A stretch of 64,000 bases of DNA from Ectocarpus siliculosus (Eukaryota > Sar > Phaeophyceae > Ectocarpales > Ectocarpaceae). Shown here piece after piece: positions 26,961-38,145 of the stretch. A model generated the notes under the pieces. That model ran no database searches. It was not told the DNA's origin and worked only from the letters and a program-made list of their open reading frames with translations. The stretch spans positions 6,712,832 through 6,776,831 of the forward strand of contig FN649751.1 of NCBI GenBank assembly GCA_000310025.1, written 5' to 3'. The first letter of the stretch is position 1. Every line of letters begins with the position of its first letter. The position numbers were made by a program, and so were the translations under genes.

Positions 26961-27825
26961 GGTTCTAGGCATCGTCTGGACCCTCCCCACCCCCCGACAA
27001 CGAGCGCTTCACAAAATGAAGCTGTTGTTGTGTGTGTTTTTTTTTTACACCTACCTGTAGCACCCCCTATTAATTGTTCACATTTTTCAAATGCGGGACA
27101 TTTGAACATACTGCGAACACATCTCTGTGGAGGTATCTTTGAATTTCGTATCACGGAGTAACCCCAATACTTCCTCATGAACGCCGAGGCCCTTGAACAT
27201 ATCGTCCTCAGGCTCCTCCGAATTTTCAATAAGGGCAGCGGAATACCCAAGCATATCAATCGGCAGAACACCGACGATATCATGAAATACAGGGATGGAG
27301 TCCTACGGCTTGTACCCCTTGCCGAAACACGGCCTTATCTCTGCCTGTGCTAATGATGAGACGTCATCATCGCAACGTCTAGCATCTCGCAAACAAGAGA
27401 GAACATCATCGTGAAGTCGAGGTTTTTGCATTGGCAGAACCGCCGGGTCCCCGGGTGGCGCTTAGATCGCCGTCAAGTCTCAAAGAAACGCGCCTGTCTT
27501 TGCCACGTCTGCCCCCGGCTCCCGAATACGTTCTTCAGTGACGAAGAAACGCCGGAGCACCCTGAAAATCAAGAGCTTTCGTCAAGGAGAGCAAGATCTG
27601 GCCACCACGGATGTAGGTGGCGATCTCTGCTGCCGTACTGCTGTTATGACGGCTGTCTGGGCTGTCTGGCAGTTCCCAGAACCGTTTCGTTTTACCATGC
27701 TGTTGGGCCAATTGTGCTATGTAGTTGTCCTGCTTCATCCGGAACCCGCCCGCGATTGGGTTTGAGCTCTCTCTCCCAAGGTCATCATCGTTGTTCGTTG
27801 CTCGTTACTCATTTTCTTCCCCCAG
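26961..27825. other. Region downstream of the coiled-coil gene
   Basis: Contains a poly-T run near 27037 and an open stretch starting with ATG at 27178 (58 codons, MNAEALEHIVLRLL...) that could be an exon of the gene ending at 28282. Phase-consistent joining was not found, so it is left unassigned. Confidence 0.3.
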
Positions 27826-28282
27826 CAACAACCGCAGTCGCCAATTTCGAGTTCCCAGCTTCGGTGCGATCGGAGTTCCGAGAAAGTGCTGGCATGACCA
27901 ACAGCAGCAGCAGCAATACAGTCGGCTACGGCGGGGAAGCAGCCCGATTCATCAACCTCGATTCAATGGCACAACGTGCAACCGGGGGGTGAGTTGTATC
28001 TGTGCGATTTCTGGAAACGAGCTTTGCAGGTTTCGAGATGACAACTGCTGCCGCCGAGTCTCACCAGGACGGGTACACCAGCTTCGGTTCACGACTTCCT
28101 CCGCATACCCGGGTGATGTGTACAGGTCAAAACAAGGTCTTCCGGGACGAGGAGGCGGTGTCCGGGTGACTCGAGCGCGATCGATCGGTTCCACACCCAA
28201 CGGCACCATTGTTGCCACCGGGGGGGTCAAGAGAAACTCTTCCTCGTCACGGGTCTATGGCATGCCACAGAACAGTAGATGA
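27826..28282 (+). CDS. Possible terminal exons of a hypothetical protein
   Basis: Two segments, 27826-27988 and 28030-28282, join in phase across a 41-bp candidate intron (donor GTGAGT, acceptor TTTGCAG) and end at a TGA. The product is Ser/Gly/Arg-rich (TNSSSSNTVGYGGE, then a basic tail ending MPQNSR) and probably disordered. The 5' exons are not resolved. The intron would be very short for this genome. These could instead be 3' exons of the coiled-coil gene, or not coding at all. Confidence 0.3.
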
Positions 28283-29140
28283 CCCTTGGGTTCGCTAGGG
28301 GCGTGAGAGAATGAGCGCGTCAGATTTGGTAGGGCCCCGCTCACGCACGCAGCCGTATCTTGAGCGAGGCTCACTATCAACACGTTTCTTTGTTTGATGT
28401 TGGAACCCCAAGGCCTTCCTGAACACATTCCTTTGTTGTTTGATGTTGGAAACCTAAGGCCTTCGGGAAGACAATCCCCGGAAGGCAAGCCTACGAAGGC
28501 GTGCCCTCAGGAGGCCTGCACTTGGGGTTGTCGTTCCTCTTAACTTTGAGGCAAGGAGCGGTGTCCCGGTGCTTCTTTGCGTGTGACACGAGCATGTCGT
28601 GACAAGCTGTCAGTCTGCAGCCACGAACACAAACTATGTACTTGGTCAAATATCAAGCCAACAAGACAAACAAACATAATGAAAAAGAAGACTAAAATAA
28701 GTAGGCAATAGGCCTTAGCTGTGCGAACTTCCCACCCCAACGAACCGTATTCGCATCCTGCCATTCGTCATTCGACGTGATTGCTGCTGCTACACCGATA
28801 CTTGGACGGAACCCCCTGTTGTACTACTTGACGGCAGACACATTCGTATGCACACCGCCAACAGTGCAAAAAAACTGCCCCCTGTTGAACGCCCTTTGTC
28901 AGGAGGTTCACTTCCATCAAACCGGCAGGACGTCGAACGTTTGCCTTCGAGACCTTTTGTGATGCTCATGTTGAGCCAGCAGTCTCCGACGCCGTTGTCA
29001 TTGATGAGTCGACCATGTGCGACTTGACAACGAAATATTGTCGACCTATTCTTGCTCGTTCCCACCCGTTTTCTGCGGTTCAAGCATCTAGGCGTATATT
29101 CGTGGCCCCACCAAGTAGCATCAGATAAGCGGAGCACCGA
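28283..29140. other. Intergenic region with a short near-tandem duplication
   Basis: About 28388-28470 contains two copies of a TTTGATGTTGGAA...AAGGCCTTC unit roughly 47 bp apart. No gene was recognised in the rest. Confidence 0.45.
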
Positions 29141-32031
29141 CTAGCGGTCAGCGGAGACGCAGGAGCAACACGATGGGGGGATGGTTCCCTCGTATGCTCC
29201 GCTGTCACCCTTGCTTCCTCCAACAATATGTGGTAAGTGGGAACCCCCTGCCTGCTCGCCACCTTCGAGCGCCGAACCCGTGACGCTTGGTGCTTCCGCT
29301 CCTCGTCCTCCCGCGGATCCATCATCAGCGGAAGGGGCTTTCTTCGGGCGCCGCTTTGCAAACACGAGGAACATGTTGAGCGCCTTAGGAACAACCATGA
29401 TGTAGCCCTTGAACTCGCTCGTGAGCATCGGCTGCCAGCAGACCTCGTCGAAAGCCGCCGGTGCGGATGTCAAGATTCTGATAGTCGCAGCCAGTCGCCC
29501 ATCAATATCGTGCACCTCTAGCGCGATCTGCGACAAGCGGCGAAGGGCCAAAACCGGAAAGGTTCCCATCAATCGAAGAGCATTGCGTATGGACTCCGAC
29601 GAAGTACGCTTCGAGTAGGCCAACCCGGTGCCGTGGCCGCGGGCGAGGCCAGAAAATAAGACACGGTGAAGCAACCGAAGAGTTGGAGATGAAGGGAGTG
29701 TGGAGAACGGATCTTGACCGCCATTTCTTCTTTGCCAATATACTCGTTGATTGGCCAACACATGTCTTTGGAAACAGGGAAAGGAGCAGTCAAAGAACTT
29801 GATAGCAAACCAGGTCTTGATGACCGCTGACAAATGCAAGCCGTGCGATCCATTGGCCAACTTGACTTTACAGCATTGAGAACTTCCTATGCAAGCGACG
29901 TCGAGAAAAATCTAGCACCCTTGCCCTGACAATCCAATCTCGCCTGGCGAATCTTCGGCCAGTCGTCGTCATCGATGCCATGAAGTACCGCAAGCTCGTC
30001 ACCTTCCACATCCACTTTCAACAAGTCCACGCTAGCTACCCCCAGCTGATGCAGAGCGAGTGACAATGGCACCACACTACACACTGAAGGCTCGCCCCCT
30101 TCCCCTTCCGGCTTATTTTCACAGACACCATTGTGAGCTCCTGCTACATCTTCGCCACCTGGATGTTTCCCTTCTTCAACAACTCGTCGCCAAGATGCGG
30201 CGTCTACGTCCGCCTCTAAAGCTTGCTGCTGCTCCCCACGCTCTCCTCGATGCCTTTAGAAACAGAAAGTACAATCCATAGTACGGTCAGCCGGGGCAAC
30301 ATACTCTCCGGTGTTAGTACTATCATACAACACGGGCTGCAAACCTAGAAACCAGCCCGTGGGGTCCAGTGGCGACAGCGGAAATGACAACATCTGAGTT
30401 CTCCTGCTGAAGGGCGTTCCAGCGGCAGAGCTACCAGCGTATGAATGTTCCATGTGACAAACCTGCTTCATTCATTTTTACCTTTGCTTGCAAGTTTCTA
30501 GCATCTTGGCTTTGGCTCAGCTTGCGAGAATCATATAGTTCGAGCGGTGTAGGCTTGGTCCTCACCTGGTGCTCTCTCCCGGGTTGTCTCGGAAAAAATA
30601 GAACTCCTCTTCAGCCTGTTCGGCCCCTAGAGCTACACGAAGGGCGACGGGCTTCGGACAGGTTCCCTCCTTGACGGGACCCGAGGAGGCGTTGAACAGG
30701 TTGCGGACTAGAACGTCGTAAATCACCGGGATCGGCTCAAAGGCAAACACCTGGTTCGATAGGCGTTGTTGTATGTCGATGACGGGTATGGTTGACTCCT
30801 GATTGTTTGGCAATATTAATATTCATGAATCGTGCCAAACCTGGCCCACAACGACGCTTTAGCAAGCAAGATTTCCTCTCAATATAGCTAGGAATTGCGC
30901 AAGGGGGGGCCTCCCCAGACTGAGGACGCCAAAAGAAAAATCTGTACGTTACTGGTACGTGGTGCCAACGGCATGAACCTCCTTGCCGTCAGAATGCCCT
31001 CTCGAAGCTTGCGATGACATGTTGTTCTCCGATTCGAATATTGAAGCAACAATGGTGTTCATAGAACCTCGTGACATTGATCACGGCGGAAGGGTTTCGC
31101 CAACATGACGCTTTTGTACCTTTTCGAAGTCTTGTCGGGCGGTTATCAAGTATGGAAATACAAAGAAGGCAACACACATAACAACTCGAACAAAACCTTG
31201 CCAGGTAACAAAAAGAGAAGAAACATTGCACCTGGCCAAAAAAAGGGACAGTGTGATGCCAGAAAGCAACCAAAGGGCCAGCAGGAAATAGGGAAGAGTC
31301 GTGCCGAGAGACACGAACAGAGAAAATGAGCGACCAAATACTGACGCCAACATTTCATCGAGAGGAGGCAGCAGACGCCAGGCAAAAAAAAGAGGAAACC
31401 ATAGGCGAACGGTGCGGGAACGGCAAAACGTCAATGCGGTTGCTCCTGATATTGCATGAGCTTACGCGTGAGGCAAAAAAACGACGACTTATGAATCCAC
31501 ACAATACAACCAGAGGGATTCGGCAACAACTGCCGTGAGCATAATTCACAGCTGTGCCTTTGAACGAGTAAAGGGAAACAAGGTTGACCTACCGAGAAAA
31601 TATACCTGTACGTGGTGAAAAGGGATGCCGTGGTGGAGATGGGGAAACAGGTGAAAATGACAAACGGAAAATGGCATACGCAGGTTTAGCGCCAAAGGTC
31701 GTGTAAACTAGGAAGAAACCGTGGCCACGTGCAGTTGAAGAGGAAAGTGCTGGTATGGTGAATACTTTCGCGAGATGCTCCCACAGTCTCTCTATCTTGA
31801 TTGTGACCGACGGTGTGTCGTTGAAATCGGAAACCTAGGGCAAGCGAGTACCTGCACCCCTTTTGCCTCTCTGAGACATTGCAGCGAGAATAGCCCAATG
31901 TTTGCACCAGCGTCGACAACAACGGCACCTTCCTCGACACGGATGCCATGCTGAAAATAACAGCGTCGCACAAACACTTCCTGAGATGCGACGAAGGGGT
32001 TAACAACGGCAAACGTCGACGTGAACCGCAT
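29141..32031 (-). CDS. FkbM-family S-adenosylmethionine-dependent methyltransferase
   Basis: Exons on the minus strand: 32031-31852, 30750-30566, 30430-30305, 30253-29944, 29527-29141, giving about 395 residues with continuous phase (0,2,2,0). Near residue 40 is SAM motif I, VVVDAGANIGLFSLQC, joined across the first intron to VFAFEPIPVIYDVL. The acidic LLKVDVEGDELAVLHGI block and the C-terminal IALEVHDIDGRLA are FkbM hallmarks. Members O-methylate sugars, polyketides or peptides; the substrate here is unknown. Between SAM motif I and the VEGDEL block there is an insertion of about 80 Glu/Gly-rich residues. The intron after exon 4 starts GC rather than GT (GC-AG), and the one before exon 4 is only 51 nt. 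The first ATG in the last upstream exon (32031) is used, but an extra 5' exon is possible. Confidence 0.8.
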
Positions 32032-32707
32032 AGGCAACGATTAAAGCAAGAACGAAAATCGACAGGCTGAAGTCAGGACGCCAAGTATTCTGTGTGCACT
32101 CTGCAATACCTCAAGCAGCCTGCACGACAAAAATACCTCCAGTGCTCCCTGCGCATGTCGGGGTCGACAAAGTCACGCGCACTCTGTGGTCTGCCGATTC
32201 ACTCAGGATGTCTCCGACATATCAGCGGCATGGGGATTCACCGGAAGCACCCTTGCACTGGCAATAAGCATAGGCATCAGGTGAGCATCAAAACCTCCAA
32301 CTAGAGTGAAAGGGTGATCGCCCGCCCAGAGGGCCAAGCCTCCACAACACCCTATTTTCTCAGAGCAACGCGAGCATGACCGTACGACACAATACTGACG
32401 GAAGGACAACGAGGCAACCCTAAGGATATGCGTTTATGCATAATCGAATGAGATTGTGAGGCGTTGCGAGATATATGTGTGACAAAGTACACCTTCGCGC
32501 ACGTCGCTCGTGCTGGCTGGCTGCCTGCGGAAGGTAAAAGTCACAGGCAGGGGCACCATGTGTTGTAGAATGACTCGAACCGGGGGCGGGCAAACGTACT
32601 TGGCAGTAGACGAAAGAAAACGTATCGTGTCTCGAAATATGAACACAACAATTGAAATGCTTGAACGTAGGAGTTGATAGATCCTACAAACAGCATTTTG
32701 GTTTTCT
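32032..32707. other. Left flank of the retrotransposon / upstream of the FkbM gene
   Basis: No supported exon. It should contain the FkbM promoter unless that gene has additional 5' exons. The retrotransposon boundary lies at its right end. Confidence 0.4.
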
Positions 32708-33004
32708 AAAGGGGAGATTTGTTGTAGGAGCAGACGGAAACAAATCAAGGTTTATTGAAAGTAGTCGAATTTGTAACGTCGTTGTTAGGGTATGCATAAA
32801 TTGCTACGGAAATACGGGGTCCCCTCCCAAGCGGGAGCAGGGGAGTAGCCACCACCTCGGCACTCTATCGAAGCTAGGTGTTCACACAAAGTCTTACGAG
32901 GACTAGTCTAGAGAGAGCAACGCAGAGACAAGGAGCGAGGTGGACACTGTGAGGGCTTCGAGTGGTTTGCCAGCTGGAGGAGCGGCAAACAAGTTTGGTC
33001 TTTC
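32708..33004 (+). repeat. Split direct repeat A1 (5' end of element)
   Basis: 297 bp starting AAAGGGGAGATTTG and ending TTTGGTCTTTC. It matches A2 at 41739-42035 with one visible difference (AAATACGG here, AAACACGG in A2). Confidence 0.92.
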
Positions 33005-33854
33005 AATCAGCGAGCCGTGGGGACCCGAGAGGGCCGCCCAACAGCAGCAGCAGTTGTACGAGGGAGAGCGCTGCTCCATCGCGGTGCTAGAGGAACGCCG
33101 GGAGTACCGACGCGTGTGCACACCACTGAACGGTACGAGTGGGTCGATATGTGTGGGTCGATAGGATCCGATGCACGTTGGGTGTAATACTGGTAGCGAT
33201 CCAGTCGCGATTGTTCCACCTCTGCCGTTGGGTTGCTGGGGTGATCGCAGGCGGCGGGAATTTTAATTTGAGCATGGGTGCATACATGGAGGCACACGCC
33301 AATTCGCCAGCTGACGTACAAAACGCGACCGGTGTCCTCGCAGGCACGTAGCCATTACGGCGCAGAGATGGTCGCGGATACACGGCACAGTGCATGCAAG
33401 CTGAGATGGATGTCAATTACGAGGGCAACACACCGAAATATCACGAGGCAACACATGGAAACAATTTTTTTTTGGTTGTTTACTTGTTCAAAGTACGCTA
33501 CTGTATCACCAGGGTCCTTGGTTCGGTGCGGCATGCTGGATGATGGGCTGCTGTGTACTGATACCATGCCGAGACATATCAGCTGAGATATACGGATCAT
33601 CTGGCATACGACATAATTGCATGCATGAAATGATCACAGCCCAGCAGCGCACGTATACAAACCAATTGCTGTTTGGTAAAACCAATTGATGGTCGTTGTG
33701 GATGTGCATACAATATGCATATGCATTATGCTGGAAGTCATGAATCCGACTCACAGAGGCTCTGAGTAGCAGTACAATGCGTAACATGGAATCATCTGGT
33801 TCACATTTGGTCTCAGATACGCGCCGCTTACCAGGGTTGTCGTCTAGCGCAATT

Positions 33855-36480
33855 CACGCAGATACAAATCTGCCGGAACCAAAACACATAAAAAGTGTTT
33901 GGCGGCGGTGGTAAGGGAGGGGGGGAGCGATTGTCAACAGTGATACATACCTAGTAAGGGATGTTAAACTCGGGCAATTACCCTACGCTCCACAGGCATT
34001 ACGAAATAGAGTTACAGCAATGCAGGGTCCACACACACAAATAGTGCGCGGCGGCTGTGATGGTGGAAACGTTTGATTATCAATAGTGCCACATATAATT
34101 CACGACACCGAGATCCATGCCGGAACCACACGCATACATAGGGTGTGGCGCGTACATACAGAGTGCACATACTGTACCGGATCCACACACATCCAGAGTG
34201 GTGGCGGCCGTGGGTGGCAGGCTTGTTTGTTAAACATCGCTACTTACCAGGGTTGTTGCTCAAGGAGCGATTCACGCCTAACAACAGAGTACATACACCG
34301 GAACCACACACATAAATAGTGGGTGGCGGCCGTGGGTGGCAGGCTTGTTTGGTAACAGCACTACTTATCAAGGTGGTTGCTTGGAAGCGATTCACGCATA
34401 AATACAGAGTACATATGCCGGGACCACACACATAAATAGTGTGTGGCGGCCGTGGTGGGTAGACTTGTTTGTTAAACAGCGCTACTTACCAGGGTTGTTG
34501 CTCGAGGAGCGATCCACGCATAAATACAGAGTACATATGCCGGGACCACACACATAAATAGTGTGTGGCGGCCGTGGTGGGTGGGCTTGTTGTTCCAACA
34601 GCACTACTTACCAAGGTTGTTGCTCGAGGAGCGATCCACGCATAAATAGAGAGAGTACGAATGCCGGGACCACACACATCAATAGTGTGTGGCGGCCGTG
34701 GTGGGTAGACTTGTTTGTCAAACAGCGCTACTTACCAAGGTTGTTGCTCGAGGAGCGATTCACGCATAAATACAGAGAGTACGAATGCCGGGACCACACA
34801 CATCAATAGTGTGTGGCGGCCGTGGTGGGTGGGCTTGTTGTTCCAACAGCACTACTTACCAAGGTTGTTGCTCGAGGAGCGATCCACGCATAAATACAGA
34901 AATGCCGGAACCACACACATAGATAGTGTGTGGCGGCCGTGGTTGGTAGGCTTGTTGGTAAACAGCGCTACTTACCAGGGTTGTTGCTCGAGGAGCAATT
35001 CACGCATAAATACAGAGTACATATGCCGGGACCACACACATAAATAGTGTGTGGCGGCCGTGGTGGGTGACTTGTTTGTTAAACAGCGCTACTTACCAGG
35101 GTTGTTGCTCGAGGAGCGATCCACGCATAAATACAGAGTACATATGCCGGGACCACACACATCAATAGTGTGTGGCGGCCGTGGTGGGTGGGCTTGTTGT
35201 TCCAACAGCGCTACTCACCAAGGTTGTTGCTTGAGAGGCAATTCACGCTTGTGCACAGAGGGTATGAATGCCGGGACCACACACATCAATAGTGTGTGGC
35301 GGCCGTGGTGGGTAGGCTTGTTTGTTAAACAGCGCTACTTACCAAGGTTGTTGCTCGAGGAGCGATCCACGCATAAATACAGAGTACACATGCCGGAACC
35401 ACACACATAAATAGTGTGTGGCGGCCGTGGTGGGTAGGCTTGTTTGTTAAACAGCGCTACTTACCAAGGTTGTTGCTCGAGGAGCAATTCACGCATAAAT
35501 ACAGAGTACATATGCCGGGACCACACACATACATAGTGGGTGGCGGCCGTGGTGGGTAGACTTGTTTGTTAAACAGCGCTACTTACCAGGGTTGTTGCTC
35601 GAGGAGCGATCCACGAATAAATACAGAGTACATATGCCGGGACCACACACATCAATAGTGTGTGGCGGCCGTGGTGGGTGGGCTTGTTGTTCCAACAGCG
35701 CTACTCACCAAGGTTGTTGCTCGAGAGGCAATTCACGCTTGTGCACAGAGGGCATGAATGCCGGGACCACACACATCAATAGTGTGTGGCGGCCGTGGTG
35801 GGTAGGCTTGTTTGTTAAACAGCGCTACTTACCAAGGTTGTTGCTCGAGGAGCGATTCACGCATAAATACAGAGTACACATGCCGGAACCACACACATAA
35901 ATAGTGTGTGGCGGCCGTGGTGGGTAGGCTTGTTTGTTAAACAGCGCTACTTACCAAGGTTGTTGCTCGAGGAGCGATTCACGCATAAATACAGAGTACA
36001 CATGCCGGAACCACACACATAAATAGTGTGTGGCGGCCGTGGGCGGGGGCTCGTTGTTCCAACTGTGCCATTTACCGGGGTTGTTGCCTGCGAGGCAATT
36101 CACGCTTGTGTAGAGAGGGCATAAATGCCGGGACCACACACATAGATAGTGTGTGGCGGCCGTGGTGGGTAGGCTTGTTTGTTAAACAGCGCTACTTATC
36201 AAGGTTGTTGCTCGAGGAGCGATTCACGCATAAATACAGAGTACCTGTGGCCGGAACCACACACATAAATAGTGTGTGTCGCATGTGGTTGGTAGGCTTG
36301 TTGTTAACAGCATTACGCACCAGGGTTGTCGCTTGAGGAGCGATCCACGCAGACAGGGTATATGCCGGAACCACACACATCAATGGTGTGTGACGGACGT
36401 GGTTGGGGAGCTTGTTGCCACAACAGCAGTACCCCTCGAGGTGTCGCCTTGGGCGATTCTCGCAGTCGAGCATGTGTCGA
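33855..36480 (+). repeat. About 122-bp tandem array in the element leader
   Basis: About 19 clear units from 34185, degenerate ones before that. Anchors of GTGTGTGGCGGCC fall at about 34441, 34563, 34687, 34811, 34927, 35049, 35170, 35294, 35416, 35538, 35660, 35784, 35906, 36028, 36151 and 36274, so spacing is 114-124 bp, mostly 122 or 124. Each unit carries a perfect CCACACAC / GTGTGTGG stem around a 7-nt loop, and a GCTCGAGGAGC near-palindrome. A four-unit block starting at 35049 recurs almost identically at 35538, a higher-order repeat of about 490 bp. ORFs through the array are by-products of the repeat and are not annotated. Confidence 0.93.
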
Positions 36481-36579
36481 AACAACTGCATGTACACACA
36501 CGTTCACCAGTCATTTTGTGAGGCAACAAAATGTTGAGCATTCCGAAACCGCGGGTCGTGCATGTTGTAACCGCTTTAG

Positions 36580-38070
36580 ATGGCTATTGAAACGAGGTCG
36601 CGCCAAGGGCGAACGGCAGGAAGAGGGCGGACTGGTGTGCGGGGGGCGGCCAGGTCTGCTGGGCGGTCTACGTCGAGGGCCGCGGCGGCAGCAAAGTCCA
36701 ATGGGCGCTCCATGTCACGGCGGCCTTCCCGGGCGGTAGTGCGTACGCCTGAGCGGGGAGCGGGCCGCCCGTCACGGGCACGGTCGTCCCCCAGAGACGG
36801 GGGCGACGGAGGCACTGACCGCGCCACTATGGACGGTTTCCGCCGTGAGTTGGAGGAGCTACGGCGCCAGACCGCGGAACGCGACGACGTCATCGAACAC
36901 CTCCAGGAAGTCGTCGCCAGCAGGAACGGCGCGATCCAACAGCTCCAGGCCGAGATCGACGACGTTGTCCGTCGGGGTCCCGATTCCGATCCGCCGGAGG
37001 CGGGCGCCGCGGGAGCGGGAGCTCGCGCGGAGAACGGCGAGGTGGCCATTGTGGGGACGGTTGCGCCGTCAGCGGGAGCGGGACGAGCGACGGTGACGAT
37101 GAACGTTTCATCCGGACACATTCAGCAGGTCGCTTTCAAGGAGGACCTGAAAGCGTGGCGCAACCCCGCCGCCATCAAGCCCTGGCTCATCACCACGGAG
37201 CGGCCTCCGTTCGTCGGAATGTCGAAGACGAACATGCAGGCCGCCCTGCGAAGTGTAGCTCACGTGTCAGCTCCGGTGGTGGAGATGCTGAACAATCTGT
37301 CCGACTTCGATATGCGTATGTTTGTGCCGAACGGGGACGACACCAGCGGGGAAGGGATCTCCCTGCCAGAGCACCTTGAGATTTTGATCGAAGCCATACA
37401 GACGATAATATCGAAGGGCGTCATGTCCGACGAGGGCCTCCAACGCGTAGAGGTCCTGGTCAAAGGCCTGGACCGAGGGCTGAAGATGTTGCGACGGCAC
37501 TGCAACGAGTTTCGCAGCAAGCTGCGCAGCGCCGAAAACTACGACATGATGGCCGGACTGGTCAACGATGACCTCAATTGCTGGGCGGGGGAGCTTTTCG
37601 ACGCGGCGACGACGTTCGCCAAAATACACGTGTCACCGCCGACCGCCGCCCAATTTCCCGCCGTCGTCACGCCGGCGTGGCCCGACCTAACGGCATACGT
37701 CAACGCTGGCGGCCTCCGCAACTTATCCAACCAGCCACAGCAGCGGCAGTCGTCCACATCAGGTTCGGGCAAGTCAAAGGCCGCGACAGCCGCGAGGAAG
37801 GGCGGGAATCAGTATTGCTTCGCCTTCAACTCGGAGGAAGGATGCCGTCGATCGGCCCGCGATTGCCGATGGGTCCATGCTATCGATCCTAACACACGCG
37901 GTGGCAAACGGGCTGGGGGTCGCGGCAAGGATGCTTACGGCAGTGGCGGGGGGAGCAAAGGGGGCCGGGGCGACGGCACCAGCGGCAGTAGTACCGATCG
38001 CGGGGGAGTCCGCAACAGATCTTCTAACGGTGGCGGCGGCCGCGGTGGAGGCGGAGCCAAGAGCCACTAG
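36580..38070 (+). CDS. Gag-like protein of the YR retrotransposon
   Basis: 496 residues starting at ATG 36580. It begins with a basic Arg/Gly/Ser-rich region, then a coiled coil of about 50 residues (DGFRRELEELRRQ...). A central domain (about residues 175-390) is presumably the capsid-like part. Near residue 412 there is a CCCH-type zinc finger with spacing C-X8-C-X6-C-X3-H, followed by a Gly/Ser-rich basic tail ending at TAG 38068-38070. The zinc finger replaces the CCHC knuckle of retroviral Gag and would bind the element RNA. The next ORF lies in the same frame, so the amber codon may be a readthrough site. Confidence 0.82.
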   Translation: MAIETRSRQGRTAGRGRTGVRGAARSAGRSTSRAAAAAKSNGRSMSRRPSRAVVRTPERGAGRPSRARSSPRDGGDGGTDRATMDGFRRELEELRRQTAERDDVIEHLQEVVASRNGAIQQLQAEIDDVVRRGPDSDPPEAGAAGAGARAENGEVAIVGTVAPSAGAGRATVTMNVSSGHIQQVAFKEDLKAWRNPAAIKPWLITTERPPFVGMSKTNMQAALRSVAHVSAPVVEMLNNLSDFDMRMFVPNGDDTSGEGISLPEHLEILIEAIQTIISKGVMSDEGLQRVEVLVKGLDRGLKMLRRHCNEFRSKLRSAENYDMMAGLVNDDLNCWAGELFDAATTFAKIHVSPPTAAQFPAVVTPAWPDLTAYVNAGGLRNLSNQPQQRQSSTSGSGKSKAATAARKGGNQYCFAFNSEEGCRRSARDCRWVHAIDPNTRGGKRAGGRGKDAYGSGGGSKGGRGDGTSGSSTDRGGVRNRSSNGGGGRGGGGAKSH

Positions 38071-38145
38071 GGACACGGGCTCTGTCATGCGACAGGGCCA
38101 ACCTCGACGAGCTACCCGCGCGCGCCTTCCGCCGAGGGTGCTGTG

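Noticed and set aside
34715-35900. Open frames with repeated GTTHINSVWRPWW-type peptides
   Set aside because: They are translations of the 122-bp tandem repeat. The unit length is not a multiple of 3 and frames break regularly.
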